From NCBI GenBank assembly GCA_964634325.1, contig CAZWJF010000003.1:163029-227028 (forward strand): a stretch of 64,000 nucleotides of DNA, given 5' to 3'. Below are positions 17,866 to 25,021 of the stretch, one piece after another. Each line of letters starts with the position of its first letter. Positions within the stretch are counted from its first letter, which is position 1. The notes under the pieces were generated by a model. That model saw nothing but the letters and a program-made list of their open reading frames with translations. It was not told the origin of the DNA and did not search any database. The position numbers and the translations under genes are program-made. Source of the DNA: JAJXWB01 sp964634325 (GTDB lineage: Bacteria > Pseudomonadota > Alphaproteobacteria > Rhizobiales > Beijerinckiaceae).

Positions 17866-18906
17866 TCAGAACCCGTACAAGGCCTTGTATTCGGCGTCCT
17901 TGGCGGCGACCTGCTTGGCGAGGTCGACAATCACCTTCGCCTGCTTCCAGGTCGCGTCGTCCTGCATCTTGCCGTCGATCATCACGACGCCAGAGCCGTC
18001 GGGCATCGCTTCCAGAATGCGCTTGGCGAAGGCCACTTCCTTCGCGTCCGGCGAGAACACGCGCTTGGCGATCGCCACCTGCGAGGGGTGGAGCGACCAG
18101 GCGCCGGCGCAGCCCATGAGGAAGGCGTTGCGGAACTGCACCTCGCAGGCCGCTTCGTCGGCGATGTCGCCGAACGGGCCATAAAAGCTCTTGATGCCCG
18201 CCGACTGGCAGGCGTCGACCATCTTGGCGATCGTGTAGTGCCAGAGGTCCTGCTGCACGCTCGTGCGAGACTGGCCTTCGACCGGGTCCGAAATCACCTT
18301 GTATTCCGGATGGCCGCCGCCGACGCGCGTCGTCTTCATCGCGCGCGACGCGGCGAGATCGGCCGGGCCGAGGCTCATGCCATGCATGCGGGGCGAGGCG
18401 AGCGCGATCTGCTCGACATTCTTTACGCCTTCCGCCGTCTCGAGGATCGCATGGATCATGATCGGCTTCTGGACGTTGTGCCGCGCCTCGAGCTGGGCGA
18501 GCAACTGGTCGAGGTAATGGATGTCCCACGGCCCTTCGACCTTCGGCAACATGATCACGTCGAGCTTGTCGCCGATGGCCGCGACGATCTCGGAGATGTC
18601 GTCGAGCGCCCACGGCGAGTTCAGGCAGTTCACGCGCGTCCACAGGCCGGTGTCGCCGAAGTCGAACTTCTGGCCCATTTCGATGAAGCCCTTGCGCGCG
18701 GCTTCCTTGGCGTCGGCGGGAATGGCGTCTTCGAGGTTGCCGAGGATGACGTCGACCGTCTTGGCCATGTCGCCCGCCTTGGCGCGCACCTTCTCGAGAT
18801 GCGCCGGCACGAAATGGATCATGCGCTCGACCCGCACCGGCAGTTCGCGATAGGGCTGCGGCGCGCCGATGGCGAGCGGCTCGTAGAACTTGCGCGGGCT
18901 TTTCAT
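17866..18906 (-). CDS. mcl: L-malyl-CoA / beta-methylmalyl-CoA lyase (HpcH/HpaI-citrate lyase family), Chloroflexus-like
   Basis: Cytoplasmic Mg-dependent CoA-ester lyase of 346 residues. It is expected to cleave malyl-CoA, beta-methylmalyl-CoA or citramalyl-CoA to glyoxylate or pyruvate plus an acyl-CoA. Seen: FYEPLAIGAPQPYRELPVR at the N-terminus, the acidic metal-site motif GNLEDAIPADAKEA, LPKVEGPWDIHY, ETAEGVKNVEQIA and KMQDDATWKQAKVIVDLA. From memory these match the trifunctional lyase of Chloroflexus aurantiacus (3-hydroxypropionate bicycle) better than the shorter Mcl1/MclA of Rhodobacter and Methylorubrum. The assignment of lyase family is firm; the physiological substrate is inferred. 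It lies 87 bases downstream of a hydratase gene in the same direction. Confidence 0.88.
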   Translation of the reverse strand: MKSPRKFYEPLAIGAPQPYRELPVRVERMIHFVPAHLEKVRAKAGDMAKTVDVILGNLEDAIPADAKEAARKGFIEMGQKFDFGDTGLWTRVNCLNSPWALDDISEIVAAIGDKLDVIMLPKVEGPWDIHYLDQLLAQLEARHNVQKPIMIHAILETAEGVKNVEQIALASPRMHGMSLGPADLAASRAMKTTRVGGGHPEYKVISDPVEGQSRTSVQQDLWHYTIAKMVDACQSAGIKSFYGPFGDIADEAACEVQFRNAFLMGCAGAWSLHPSQVAIAKRVFSPDAKEVAFAKRILEAMPDGSGVVMIDGKMQDDATWKQAKVIVDLAKQVAAKDAEYKALYGF

Positions 18907-18993
18907 GGGCGAGGCTCCAGAAATGGGCTCAAAGCGATGCTGCGTCGCGAAATAGGCCGAAATGGCCGACGTGGCAACTACGCCGGCGCCTCC

Positions 18994-19791
18994 TTATTTG
19001 GCGAACAGCGTCGTCGCTCGCCCGATTGCGCCGAGATCGGCCGTCACCACGTCGCCGGGCTGAATTTCGAGCGGCGTGACGCAGGTGCCGGTGGTGACCG
19101 TCTGGCCGGCGGCGAGCGTGATCCCGAGACCCGACAATTCGTTGGCGAGCCAGGCGAGCGCGACGCGCGGATCGCCCAGCGCATTGGCGCCGACGCCTTC
19201 GCGTTCGTATCGACCTTCCACGACCCCGCGCACCGGATGGGCGGCGAGGTCGATCGCGCGCCAGTTGATGTCGGTCGCCGGACCGCAGACGAAATAATGC
19301 GCACAGGCGTTATCGGCGATGAGCTGCGGCCCGCCGGCCGTCACGAAGTCCAGATAGCGGGAATCCGGAACTTCGATCCCGACATGCAGCGATTGGACTG
19401 CATCCAGGACTTCGTCCACGCCGTAGGGCGTTGCGCGCGGGGGGAGGTCGCGCCCCATCCGGAACGCGAATTCCACCTCCGCGACCGCCATGCGATTGAC
19501 GCCCGGCGGCACGACGCCTCCGTCCGGCAAGACGCGCTCGGCGAAGATGCGGCCCGCCAGCGGCCCGTCGACGCCGATATGCGCCTGGCCGGCCTTGCTG
19601 GTGGCGGCGATCTTCCAGCCCCAGAGCGGCGCGCGGAAGCGCGGCTCCAGCAGCGCCTGAATGGCGTAGCCTTCTTCGCGCGTGCGCGGTCGAAATTCGT
19701 CGGGCAAGGCGGCGATGACGGCGCCTTTGGTCCAGGCGTCGAACAGGATGTCGGACGCCGCCTGTCTGGCTTCCTCGTTCAAAGCGGACAT
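18994..19791 (-). CDS. 2-keto-4-pentenoate hydratase / fumarylacetoacetate hydrolase-fold protein
   Basis: Protein of 265 residues from the ATG at 19791; the frame runs to 19953 inside the upstream gene, which argues against a longer form. It belongs to the MhpD/DmpH-like hydratase-decarboxylase group of the FAH fold. Seen: LWGWKIAATSKAGQ, the metal-binding acidic motif AEVEFAF, and GDPRVALAWLANELSGLGI followed by the ITLAAGQTVTTGTC and IQPGDVV segments of the family. It likely adds water to, or decarboxylates, an unsaturated 2-oxo acid in ring-fission or side-chain catabolism. It starts 11 bases after the monooxygenase gene and so belongs to its operon. Confidence 0.85.
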   Translation of the reverse strand: MSALNEEARQAASDILFDAWTKGAVIAALPDEFRPRTREEGYAIQALLEPRFRAPLWGWKIAATSKAGQAHIGVDGPLAGRIFAERVLPDGGVVPPGVNRMAVAEVEFAFRMGRDLPPRATPYGVDEVLDAVQSLHVGIEVPDSRYLDFVTAGGPQLIADNACAHYFVCGPATDINWRAIDLAAHPVRGVVEGRYEREGVGANALGDPRVALAWLANELSGLGITLAAGQTVTTGTCVTPLEIQPGDVVTADLGAIGRATTLFAK

Positions 19792-19802
19792 GGCCTTGCT
19801 CC

Positions 19803-21605
19803 TCAGCGTCCGATGTCGAGCCCGCGCATCGTTCCGTCCGCGCGCCAGGCCTCCAGCAACCGCACGAAAGCGTTCGGTCCTTTGAGGTAGGAGCCGTTCT
19901 TCGCAGTCGTGGCGTTCGGCGCGCCCTCGTTGTTGTAATAGCCCGGCGTGCATTCCTTGAGAAAAGGCGCGCGCATTGCGCTCATGCGCACGATGCCTTC
20001 AACCCATTGCGCTTCGGCTTCGGCGGTCGGCTCCAGCGTCCGGACGTCCTTCGCCAACGCTTCGCTCGCGACGAAGGCGATGTGCTTGGCGGTCTCGGCC
20101 AGCATGTGCTGGAAATTGGCGCTGTAGCCGGATTGCATCGCCGAGATCAGCAGCATGTTGGGAAAGCCTCGGCTGAATACGCCGTGCAACGTCTCTGCGC
20201 CGTTCTCGAATTTCCTTGTCAGCGTCAATCCGTCGCGGCCGATCACCTCCATGCCGATGCGCCGCGTATAGTCGGTGCCGACCTCGAAACCTGTCGAATA
20301 GACGAGGCAGTCCAGTGCGTATTCGCGCCCGTCCACGACGACGCCCTTTTCGGTGATGCGTTCGACGCCTTTGCCTTTGGTGTCGACCAGATACACATTC
20401 GGCCGGTTGAACGTCTGCAAATATTGATCGTGAAAACACGGCCGCTTGCAGAACTGATCGTACCAGGGTTTGAGCGCTTCCGCGGTCGCCTTGTCCTGCA
20501 CGATGCTGTCGACCCGAGCGCGCACGCGCTCCATCTTCTGATAGTCGGCGATCTGGATCAGCGTCGCGGGATCGTCGACCGTCTCGCCGGAACGCGCCTT
20601 GCGCCGCGCGGCGAGCAAGATGTTGCCGATGAGGTCGGTCCAGCCGTCGTTGACGAGATCTTCGTCGAATTCCTCGCCGGACACGACGGCGGAAAAATTG
20701 TCGACGCGCGCTTTTTGCCAGCCTGGCCTCAGCGACTGCGCCCAGGTGGGGTCGGTCGGACGGTCGTTGCGGACGTCGACCGAAGAGGGCGTGCGTTGAA
20801 AGACGTACAATTCTTTCGCGCTTGCGCCGAGATGCGGCACGCACTGGACCGCCGTCGCCCCGGTGCCGATGATGCCGACGATCTTGTCGGAAAGGCCGGT
20901 CAGGCCGCCGCTGGAATCGCCGCCGGTGTAGGCGTAATCCCAACGGCTCGTGTGAAAGCCGTGGCCGGCAAACGTCTCGATGCCCGGAATGCCCGGCAAT
21001 TTCGGCCGATGCAGCAGCCCGCCGGCCAGCACGATGAAGCGCGCGCGCAGGGTGTCGCCGCGATTGGTGGTTACGATCCAGCGCGCATTTCCTTCATCCC
21101 AGCGCGCCTGTTTCGCTTCGGTCTGGAACAGCGCCTTTTCGTAGAGCCCGAAATGTCGACCGATGCGCCGCGAATGCTCGAACAGCTCCGGCGCCCGCGC
21201 ATATTTGGCGACAGGCATGTAGCCGGTCTCCTCCAGCAGCGGCATGTAAATGTAGCTTTCGGTGTCGCAGGCCGCGCCGGGATATCGGTTCCAGTACCAG
21301 GTGCCGCCGAAGTCGCCGCCCTTTTCGACGATCAGAAAATCGTCCACGCCGCGCTCGCGCAGGCGCGCGCCGGTCAGCAGACCGCTGAACCCGCCGCCGA
21401 GGACGACCACGTCGGTCTCGGCCGAAATCGGTTCGCGCGAGAAATCGGTCGGCGCGAACGGGTCTTCGAGATAGCGCGTATAATCGCCCTTGATCTCGAC
21501 GTATTGCGCATTGCCGTCGCCGCGCAGGCGCCGATCGCGTTCCTGCCGATATCGCGCACGCAGCGCCTCCGGATCGAAGCCGAGGTCGGCGGCCGAGTTT
21601 GCCAT
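19803..21605 (-). CDS. Flavin-containing Baeyer-Villiger-type monooxygenase
   Basis: FAD/NADPH monooxygenase of 600 residues that inserts oxygen into a ketone or related substrate. The ATG at 21605 is preceded by AGGAAA, and upstream frame extension lies in the intergenic region. Seen: the FAD Rossmann motif VVLGGGFSGLLTGARL near residue 67, FGGTWYWNRYPGAACD, the type I Baeyer-Villiger fingerprint FAGHGFHTSRWD near residue 215, and the NADPH Rossmann motif IIGTGATAVQCVPHLG. The native substrate is unknown. First gene of a minus-strand group with the hydratase and malyl-CoA-type lyase. Its promoter region carries a palindrome shared with the divergent methyltransferase gene. Confidence 0.9.
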   Translation of the reverse strand: MANSAADLGFDPEALRARYRQERDRRLRGDGNAQYVEIKGDYTRYLEDPFAPTDFSREPISAETDVVVLGGGFSGLLTGARLRERGVDDFLIVEKGGDFGGTWYWNRYPGAACDTESYIYMPLLEETGYMPVAKYARAPELFEHSRRIGRHFGLYEKALFQTEAKQARWDEGNARWIVTTNRGDTLRARFIVLAGGLLHRPKLPGIPGIETFAGHGFHTSRWDYAYTGGDSSGGLTGLSDKIVGIIGTGATAVQCVPHLGASAKELYVFQRTPSSVDVRNDRPTDPTWAQSLRPGWQKARVDNFSAVVSGEEFDEDLVNDGWTDLIGNILLAARRKARSGETVDDPATLIQIADYQKMERVRARVDSIVQDKATAEALKPWYDQFCKRPCFHDQYLQTFNRPNVYLVDTKGKGVERITEKGVVVDGREYALDCLVYSTGFEVGTDYTRRIGMEVIGRDGLTLTRKFENGAETLHGVFSRGFPNMLLISAMQSGYSANFQHMLAETAKHIAFVASEALAKDVRTLEPTAEAEAQWVEGIVRMSAMRAPFLKECTPGYYNNEGAPNATTAKNGSYLKGPNAFVRLLEAWRADGTMRGLDIGR

Positions 21606-21615
21606 GGGCGTTTCC

Positions 21616-21652
21616 TGTCGGATTATAGTTGTCGGATGCTCCGATCGGACAA
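21616..21652. promoter_or_regulatory. Divergent promoter with palindromic operator-like repeats
   Basis: The 102-base gap between the monooxygenase and methyltransferase genes holds TGTCGGAT at 21616-21623 and again at 21630-21637, with ATCGGACA inverted at 21644-21651. The last two form a 24-bp palindrome (TTGTCGGAT-6-ATCGGACAA) with one mismatch. On the minus strand TATAAT (21622-21627) is a perfect -10, with TTGTCC 19 bases upstream. On the plus strand TTGTCG (21629-21634) precedes an AT-rich AATTAAA at 18 bases. The repeats overlap both putative promoters, as expected for a repressor or dual regulator. No regulator gene is adjacent. Confidence 0.55.
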
Positions 21653-21707
21653 TTAAACCCGAACTTCCACAGCCCGAGAAGTACGGCGCGAGCATGGGGA
21701 GGATGCA

Positions 21708-22874
21708 ATGGCGCAAGGCGAGATGCACCGGATAGGCCTGCGGCGCGACTGCCGCGTCGATCATGTCGGCAGCCTGTTGCGGCCGGAAGAGCTGAAGGCC
21801 GCCTTCCTGCGTCGGGCGCGCGGCGCGGTCGACGACGCGGCGCTCGTAGCTGCGCAGGACGCGGCGATCCGCGACGTCGTCGCCCTGCAGGAGGCGCACG
21901 GTCTGCCCGTGGTCTCGGATGGCGAATACCGGCGCCTCAATTGGCAGGTGAGCTTTTCACGCGTGGCGGGCTGGGACCTGTGGGAAGGCGCATGGCGGAA
22001 TTTTCTGCAATTCCCCGACAATCTCGGCGCTGGCGAAAAGCCGATGCAGCGCGGCGCCGACGCTGTTGAATCGTTCAAGATCCCCGCCGACGGAAAGCTG
22101 CGGCTGGTCGAGAGCTTTCCGACGCGCGAACTGCGCTTTTTGAAATCGGCGGCGACGCGACCGGTGAAGATCGCCCTGATGGGGCCGGATCGCGTGCGCC
22201 AAATGTGCGACATACCCAAATCCGCGCCGCATTACGCCGACAGCGCGAGTTTCCTCGCTGATGTCGTTGCGATTCAGCGCCAGATCGTCGGCGAACTCGT
22301 CGCCGGAGGGTGCGACTACGTGCAGATCGACGAGCCGAGTTTCACGGGCTACGTCGATCCCGCCACGATCGCGCGCATGGAAGCGCGCGGCGAAGATCCG
22401 TTGAAGAGCCTGAAAGCGGCGATCGACGCCGACAACGCCGTGATTGCCGGGTTGCAGGGCAGGGCGGTGTTCGGCCTGCACATCTGCCGCGGCAATCGCG
22501 CGAGCATGTGGCATCGCGAGGGTCATTACGACGCGATCGCCGAGGCGGTCTTCGGCGGTCTGAACTTCGACCGGCTGCTGCTGGAATACGACAGCGAGCG
22601 CGCCGGTTCCTTCGATCCGCTGCGCTTCGTGCGCAAGGGGACGATCGTCGTGCTCGGCCTCGTCACCACCAAGAGCGGCGAGATGGAGACGCTCGACGGT
22701 TTGCGGCGGCGCATCGACGAGGCCGCGCGCTTCTGTCCGCTCGATCAGCTCGCGCTGTCGCCGCAGTGCGGTTTCGCCTCCGGCATCGGCGGGAATGCGC
22801 TGAGCATGGATGCGCAGTGGCGCAAGCTCGATCTCATTGTCGAGACGGCGCGCAAGGTGTGGGGCGATCAGTGA
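21708..22874 (+). CDS. Cobalamin-independent methionine synthase-like zinc methyltransferase (MetE C-terminal family)
   Basis: Protein of 388 residues homologous to the C-terminal catalytic half of MetE (UROD/MetE-like TIM barrel), the length of stand-alone YxjG/MetE-II type proteins. Zinc ligands appear complete: His and Cys in LHICRGN near residue 250, Glu in LLEYDSERAG, and Cys in LSPQCGFAS. DHVGSLLRP, VVSDGEYRRLNW and VQIDEPSF are family motifs. GGGGAGG precedes the ATG. Without the N-terminal folate-delivery half, the methyl donor is uncertain. It may be a small methyl donor or another thiol transfer linked to the divergent monooxygenase operon. Confidence 0.85.
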   Translation: MAQGEMHRIGLRRDCRVDHVGSLLRPEELKAAFLRRARGAVDDAALVAAQDAAIRDVVALQEAHGLPVVSDGEYRRLNWQVSFSRVAGWDLWEGAWRNFLQFPDNLGAGEKPMQRGADAVESFKIPADGKLRLVESFPTRELRFLKSAATRPVKIALMGPDRVRQMCDIPKSAPHYADSASFLADVVAIQRQIVGELVAGGCDYVQIDEPSFTGYVDPATIARMEARGEDPLKSLKAAIDADNAVIAGLQGRAVFGLHICRGNRASMWHREGHYDAIAEAVFGGLNFDRLLLEYDSERAGSFDPLRFVRKGTIVVLGLVTTKSGEMETLDGLRRRIDEAARFCPLDQLALSPQCGFASGIGGNALSMDAQWRKLDLIVETARKVWGDQ

Positions 22875-22912
22875 CGCGCGAGCCGTCGCGCGGCGACATG
22901 CCGAAACGAAAC

Positions 22913-22942
22913 GGGTCCCGGCGCCTAAGCGTCACGGGACCC
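22913..22942. terminator. Probable bidirectional terminator hairpin
   Basis: Perfect 8-bp inverted repeat GGGTCCCG (22913-22920) and CGGGACCC (22935-22942) with a 14-base loop, 38 bases after the MetE-like stop. On the plus strand TCTATTTC follows. On the minus strand GTTTCGTTT follows, and the hairpin begins directly after the stop codon of the small ORF at 22944. The T-runs are imperfect on both sides. Confidence 0.55.
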
Positions 22943-22943
22943 T

Positions 22944-23186
22944 CTATTTCGCAATCTTGCGAATGATGTCTGGTCTTGCCAGTAGGAAGGCGACCTCACT
23001 CCCGCGCTTTCGACGCGCTCGCTTGTCGCTATATGTCGATATCTTGTCGATGACATTCCCGACATGGCTGGCGGCGCTGGTTGGGCGCTCGCTTGCGACG
23101 CCGGGGATCCCGATCCGTGCCGGGATCAAGCTCTCTTGCCCGGTGGAGTCATCTCCTGCTCTTCGCTGTTGAACGAGGATTTTCAT
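22944..23186 (-). CDS. Possible small hypothetical protein
   Basis: Not recognised. From the ATG at 23186 it encodes 80 residues, basic, with a balanced composition (KISTYSDKRARRKRGSEVAF, FLLARPDIIRKIAK at the C-terminus) unlike the Arg/Ala-rich shadow frames elsewhere. Support: its stop abuts a hairpin that could act as its terminator, and no other gene uses this DNA. Against: no convincing Shine-Dalgarno (only GGTGGGG touching the ATG), and the region is atypical. It could be a decayed fragment. Confidence 0.25.
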   Translation of the reverse strand: MKILVQQRRAGDDSTGQESLIPARIGIPGVASERPTSAASHVGNVIDKISTYSDKRARRKRGSEVAFLLARPDIIRKIAK

Positions 23187-23436
23187 CCCCACCCACTGCG
23201 CGACGAGGCTCTCTCGAAAGCCCGCCGATACCGCTGTTTCCCGAGGCGTTCGCTCTCGTGGAGAACGACGATTGCATTGACGAAATGGTCCGCCTGACGC
23301 ACGAATCTGTCAAGCGAAAAAGCAGTCGAGCGCGTACAAAGCGCGTTGGTGTGTGTCGACTGCGTTACACTTGTCTTAACGGCGTCGACGAACCGCGCAC
23401 GGCTCGAACGCGCACATCCTGCGATAGATTGCGCCC

Positions 23437-24945
23437 ATGGCTCCCGAACTGCTGACGACAAAGGAAATGAGCGAGGCTGATCGCCTGACGATCGCGTCAG
23501 GCGTCAGCGGCGTCGTCCTGATGGAGGCTGCAGGGCGCGCCGTTGCGGAGCGAGCTGCGCAACTCGCTCGTCGTCGGGGCGGCGTGAAGATCGAAGTGCT
23601 CTGCGGTCCAGGCAACAACGGCGGCGACGGCTATGTCGCCGCGCATGCGCTGCTCGAAATGGGGTTCGACGCGGAAGTCTACGCCTTCCATGAGCCTGGC
23701 GCGTTGAAGGGCGACGCCGCCTGGGCGGCGGCGCTGTGGAGCCGCGATGCGCCGCCGATCGACATGTTCGATCTCGAACATTCCGACGTCGTCGTCGACG
23801 CGTTGTTCGGCGCAGGCCTTGCGCGCGATCTCGACGGACGCGCCCGCGAACTCGTCGAGCGCGTCAACGCATGGCGCCGCGCGCGCAAGGGCGCGGTCCT
23901 GTCCGTCGACGTGCCGTCCGGGCTCGATGGAACGACGGGCGTCGTGCGCGGCGCGGCCATCGAGGCCGACGAGACCGTCACGTTCTTCCGGATGAAGCCC
24001 GGCCATCTCCTCATGCCCGGCCGCGCATTGTGCGGCGTGACGACGTGCGCGGACATCGGCGTCAAGCCCGATGTCTTGCCGCACATCGCGCCAAAGACTT
24101 TTCGTAATGTTCCCGAACTCTGGCGTGGCCGCCTGCCGGTCCCGCGCATCGACGCGCACAAATACGCCCGCGGCCACGCGCTCGTCGTCTCGGGCGGTCT
24201 CGCGTCGACTGGCGCGGCGCGTCTGGCCGCGCGCGGCGCGTTGCGGGCAGGCGCCGGCCTCGTCACGGTGGCCTCGCCTTCAGACGCTTTGGCCGTCAAC
24301 GCAGCGGCGCTGACGGCTGTCATGGTCCGCGCCGCCGATGGGCCGGCCGGTCTCGCCGCGCTGCTCGCCGATCCCCGCAAGAACGCCGTCGCGCTAGGCC
24401 CGGGCCTTGGCGTCGGCGAGGCGGCGTGCGCGCTGGTCGAGACGGCTTTGTCGCCGGGCGTCGCGGCGCGCGCCTGCGTGCTGGACGCGGATGCGCTGAC
24501 CTCTTTCGCCGGCGCCCCCGAGCGGTTGGCGTCCGCGATCGCCGGAGCCGGCGGCCCGGTCGTTCTGACCCCGCACGCCGGCGAATTCGTTCGCCTGTTT
24601 GGCCGCAGCGCCGACGACAAGCTCGCCGCAGCGCGTCGCGCCGCCGAAAAGACGGGCGCGGTCGTGCTTTACAAGGGTCCCGATACGGTCGTGGCCGCGC
24701 CGGACGGACGCGCGTCCATCGCCGCCAACGCGCCGCCCTGGCTCGCTTCGGCCGGGTCGGGCGACGTGCTGGCGGGAATCGTCTGTGGGTTGCTCGCGCA
24801 GGGCATGCCCGCCTTCGAGGCCGCCAGCGCCGGCGCGTGGATGCATGGCGAGGCGGCGATCGTCTTTGGCCCCGGCCTGATCGCAGAGGATCTGCCCGAA
24901 AGCCTGCCTGCTGTCTGGCGCGAGCTGCTCCGGACGGCCGACTGA
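23437..24945 (+). CDS. nnr: Bifunctional NAD(P)H-hydrate repair enzyme Nnr (epimerase + dehydratase)
   Basis: Repairs damaged NADHX/NADPHX: the N-terminal YjeF_N domain (about 1-215) epimerises them and the C-terminal ribokinase-like domain (about 225-500) dehydrates the S form using ADP or ATP. It has 502 residues, the normal fused length. Seen: GPGNNGGDGYVAA near residue 55, SVDVPSGLDGTTG, ALGPGLGVGE, LTPHAGEFVRLFG and the catalytic loop SAGSGDVLAGIVCGLL near residue 436. In many alphaproteobacteria this gene sits beside glnB; here it does not. The MBOAT gene follows 76 bases later. Confidence 0.95.
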   Translation: MAPELLTTKEMSEADRLTIASGVSGVVLMEAAGRAVAERAAQLARRRGGVKIEVLCGPGNNGGDGYVAAHALLEMGFDAEVYAFHEPGALKGDAAWAAALWSRDAPPIDMFDLEHSDVVVDALFGAGLARDLDGRARELVERVNAWRRARKGAVLSVDVPSGLDGTTGVVRGAAIEADETVTFFRMKPGHLLMPGRALCGVTTCADIGVKPDVLPHIAPKTFRNVPELWRGRLPVPRIDAHKYARGHALVVSGGLASTGAARLAARGALRAGAGLVTVASPSDALAVNAAALTAVMVRAADGPAGLAALLADPRKNAVALGPGLGVGEAACALVETALSPGVAARACVLDADALTSFAGAPERLASAIAGAGGPVVLTPHAGEFVRLFGRSADDKLAAARRAAEKTGAVVLYKGPDTVVAAPDGRASIAANAPPWLASAGSGDVLAGIVCGLLAQGMPAFEAASAGAWMHGEAAIVFGPGLIAEDLPESLPAVWRELLRTAD

Positions 24946-25021
24946 GCAAAAAATCCTGATTTCGAGCGCGGACCGTTTTCGTGTAGAGGGGGCGCCTCGC
25001 GCTCGTCGGAACCCGGTTCGG

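Larger units (their letters stand above)
22875..23436. other. 562-base intergenic region, lower GC than its surroundings
   Basis: Between the MetE-like gene and nnr. It holds a hairpin at 22913-22942, a weak minus-strand small ORF (22944-23186), and about 250 bases before nnr where nothing convincing is seen. By eye the GC content is clearly lower than in the flanking genes. It may be decayed or acquired DNA, or hold the nnr promoter. Confidence 0.5.

Noticed and set aside
23183..23461. Minus-strand 92-codon frame overlapping the start of nnr
   Set aside because: It overlaps the nnr start, has no Shine-Dalgarno, and is in a different frame from the small ORF downstream; a short stretch looks protein-like but cannot be supported.
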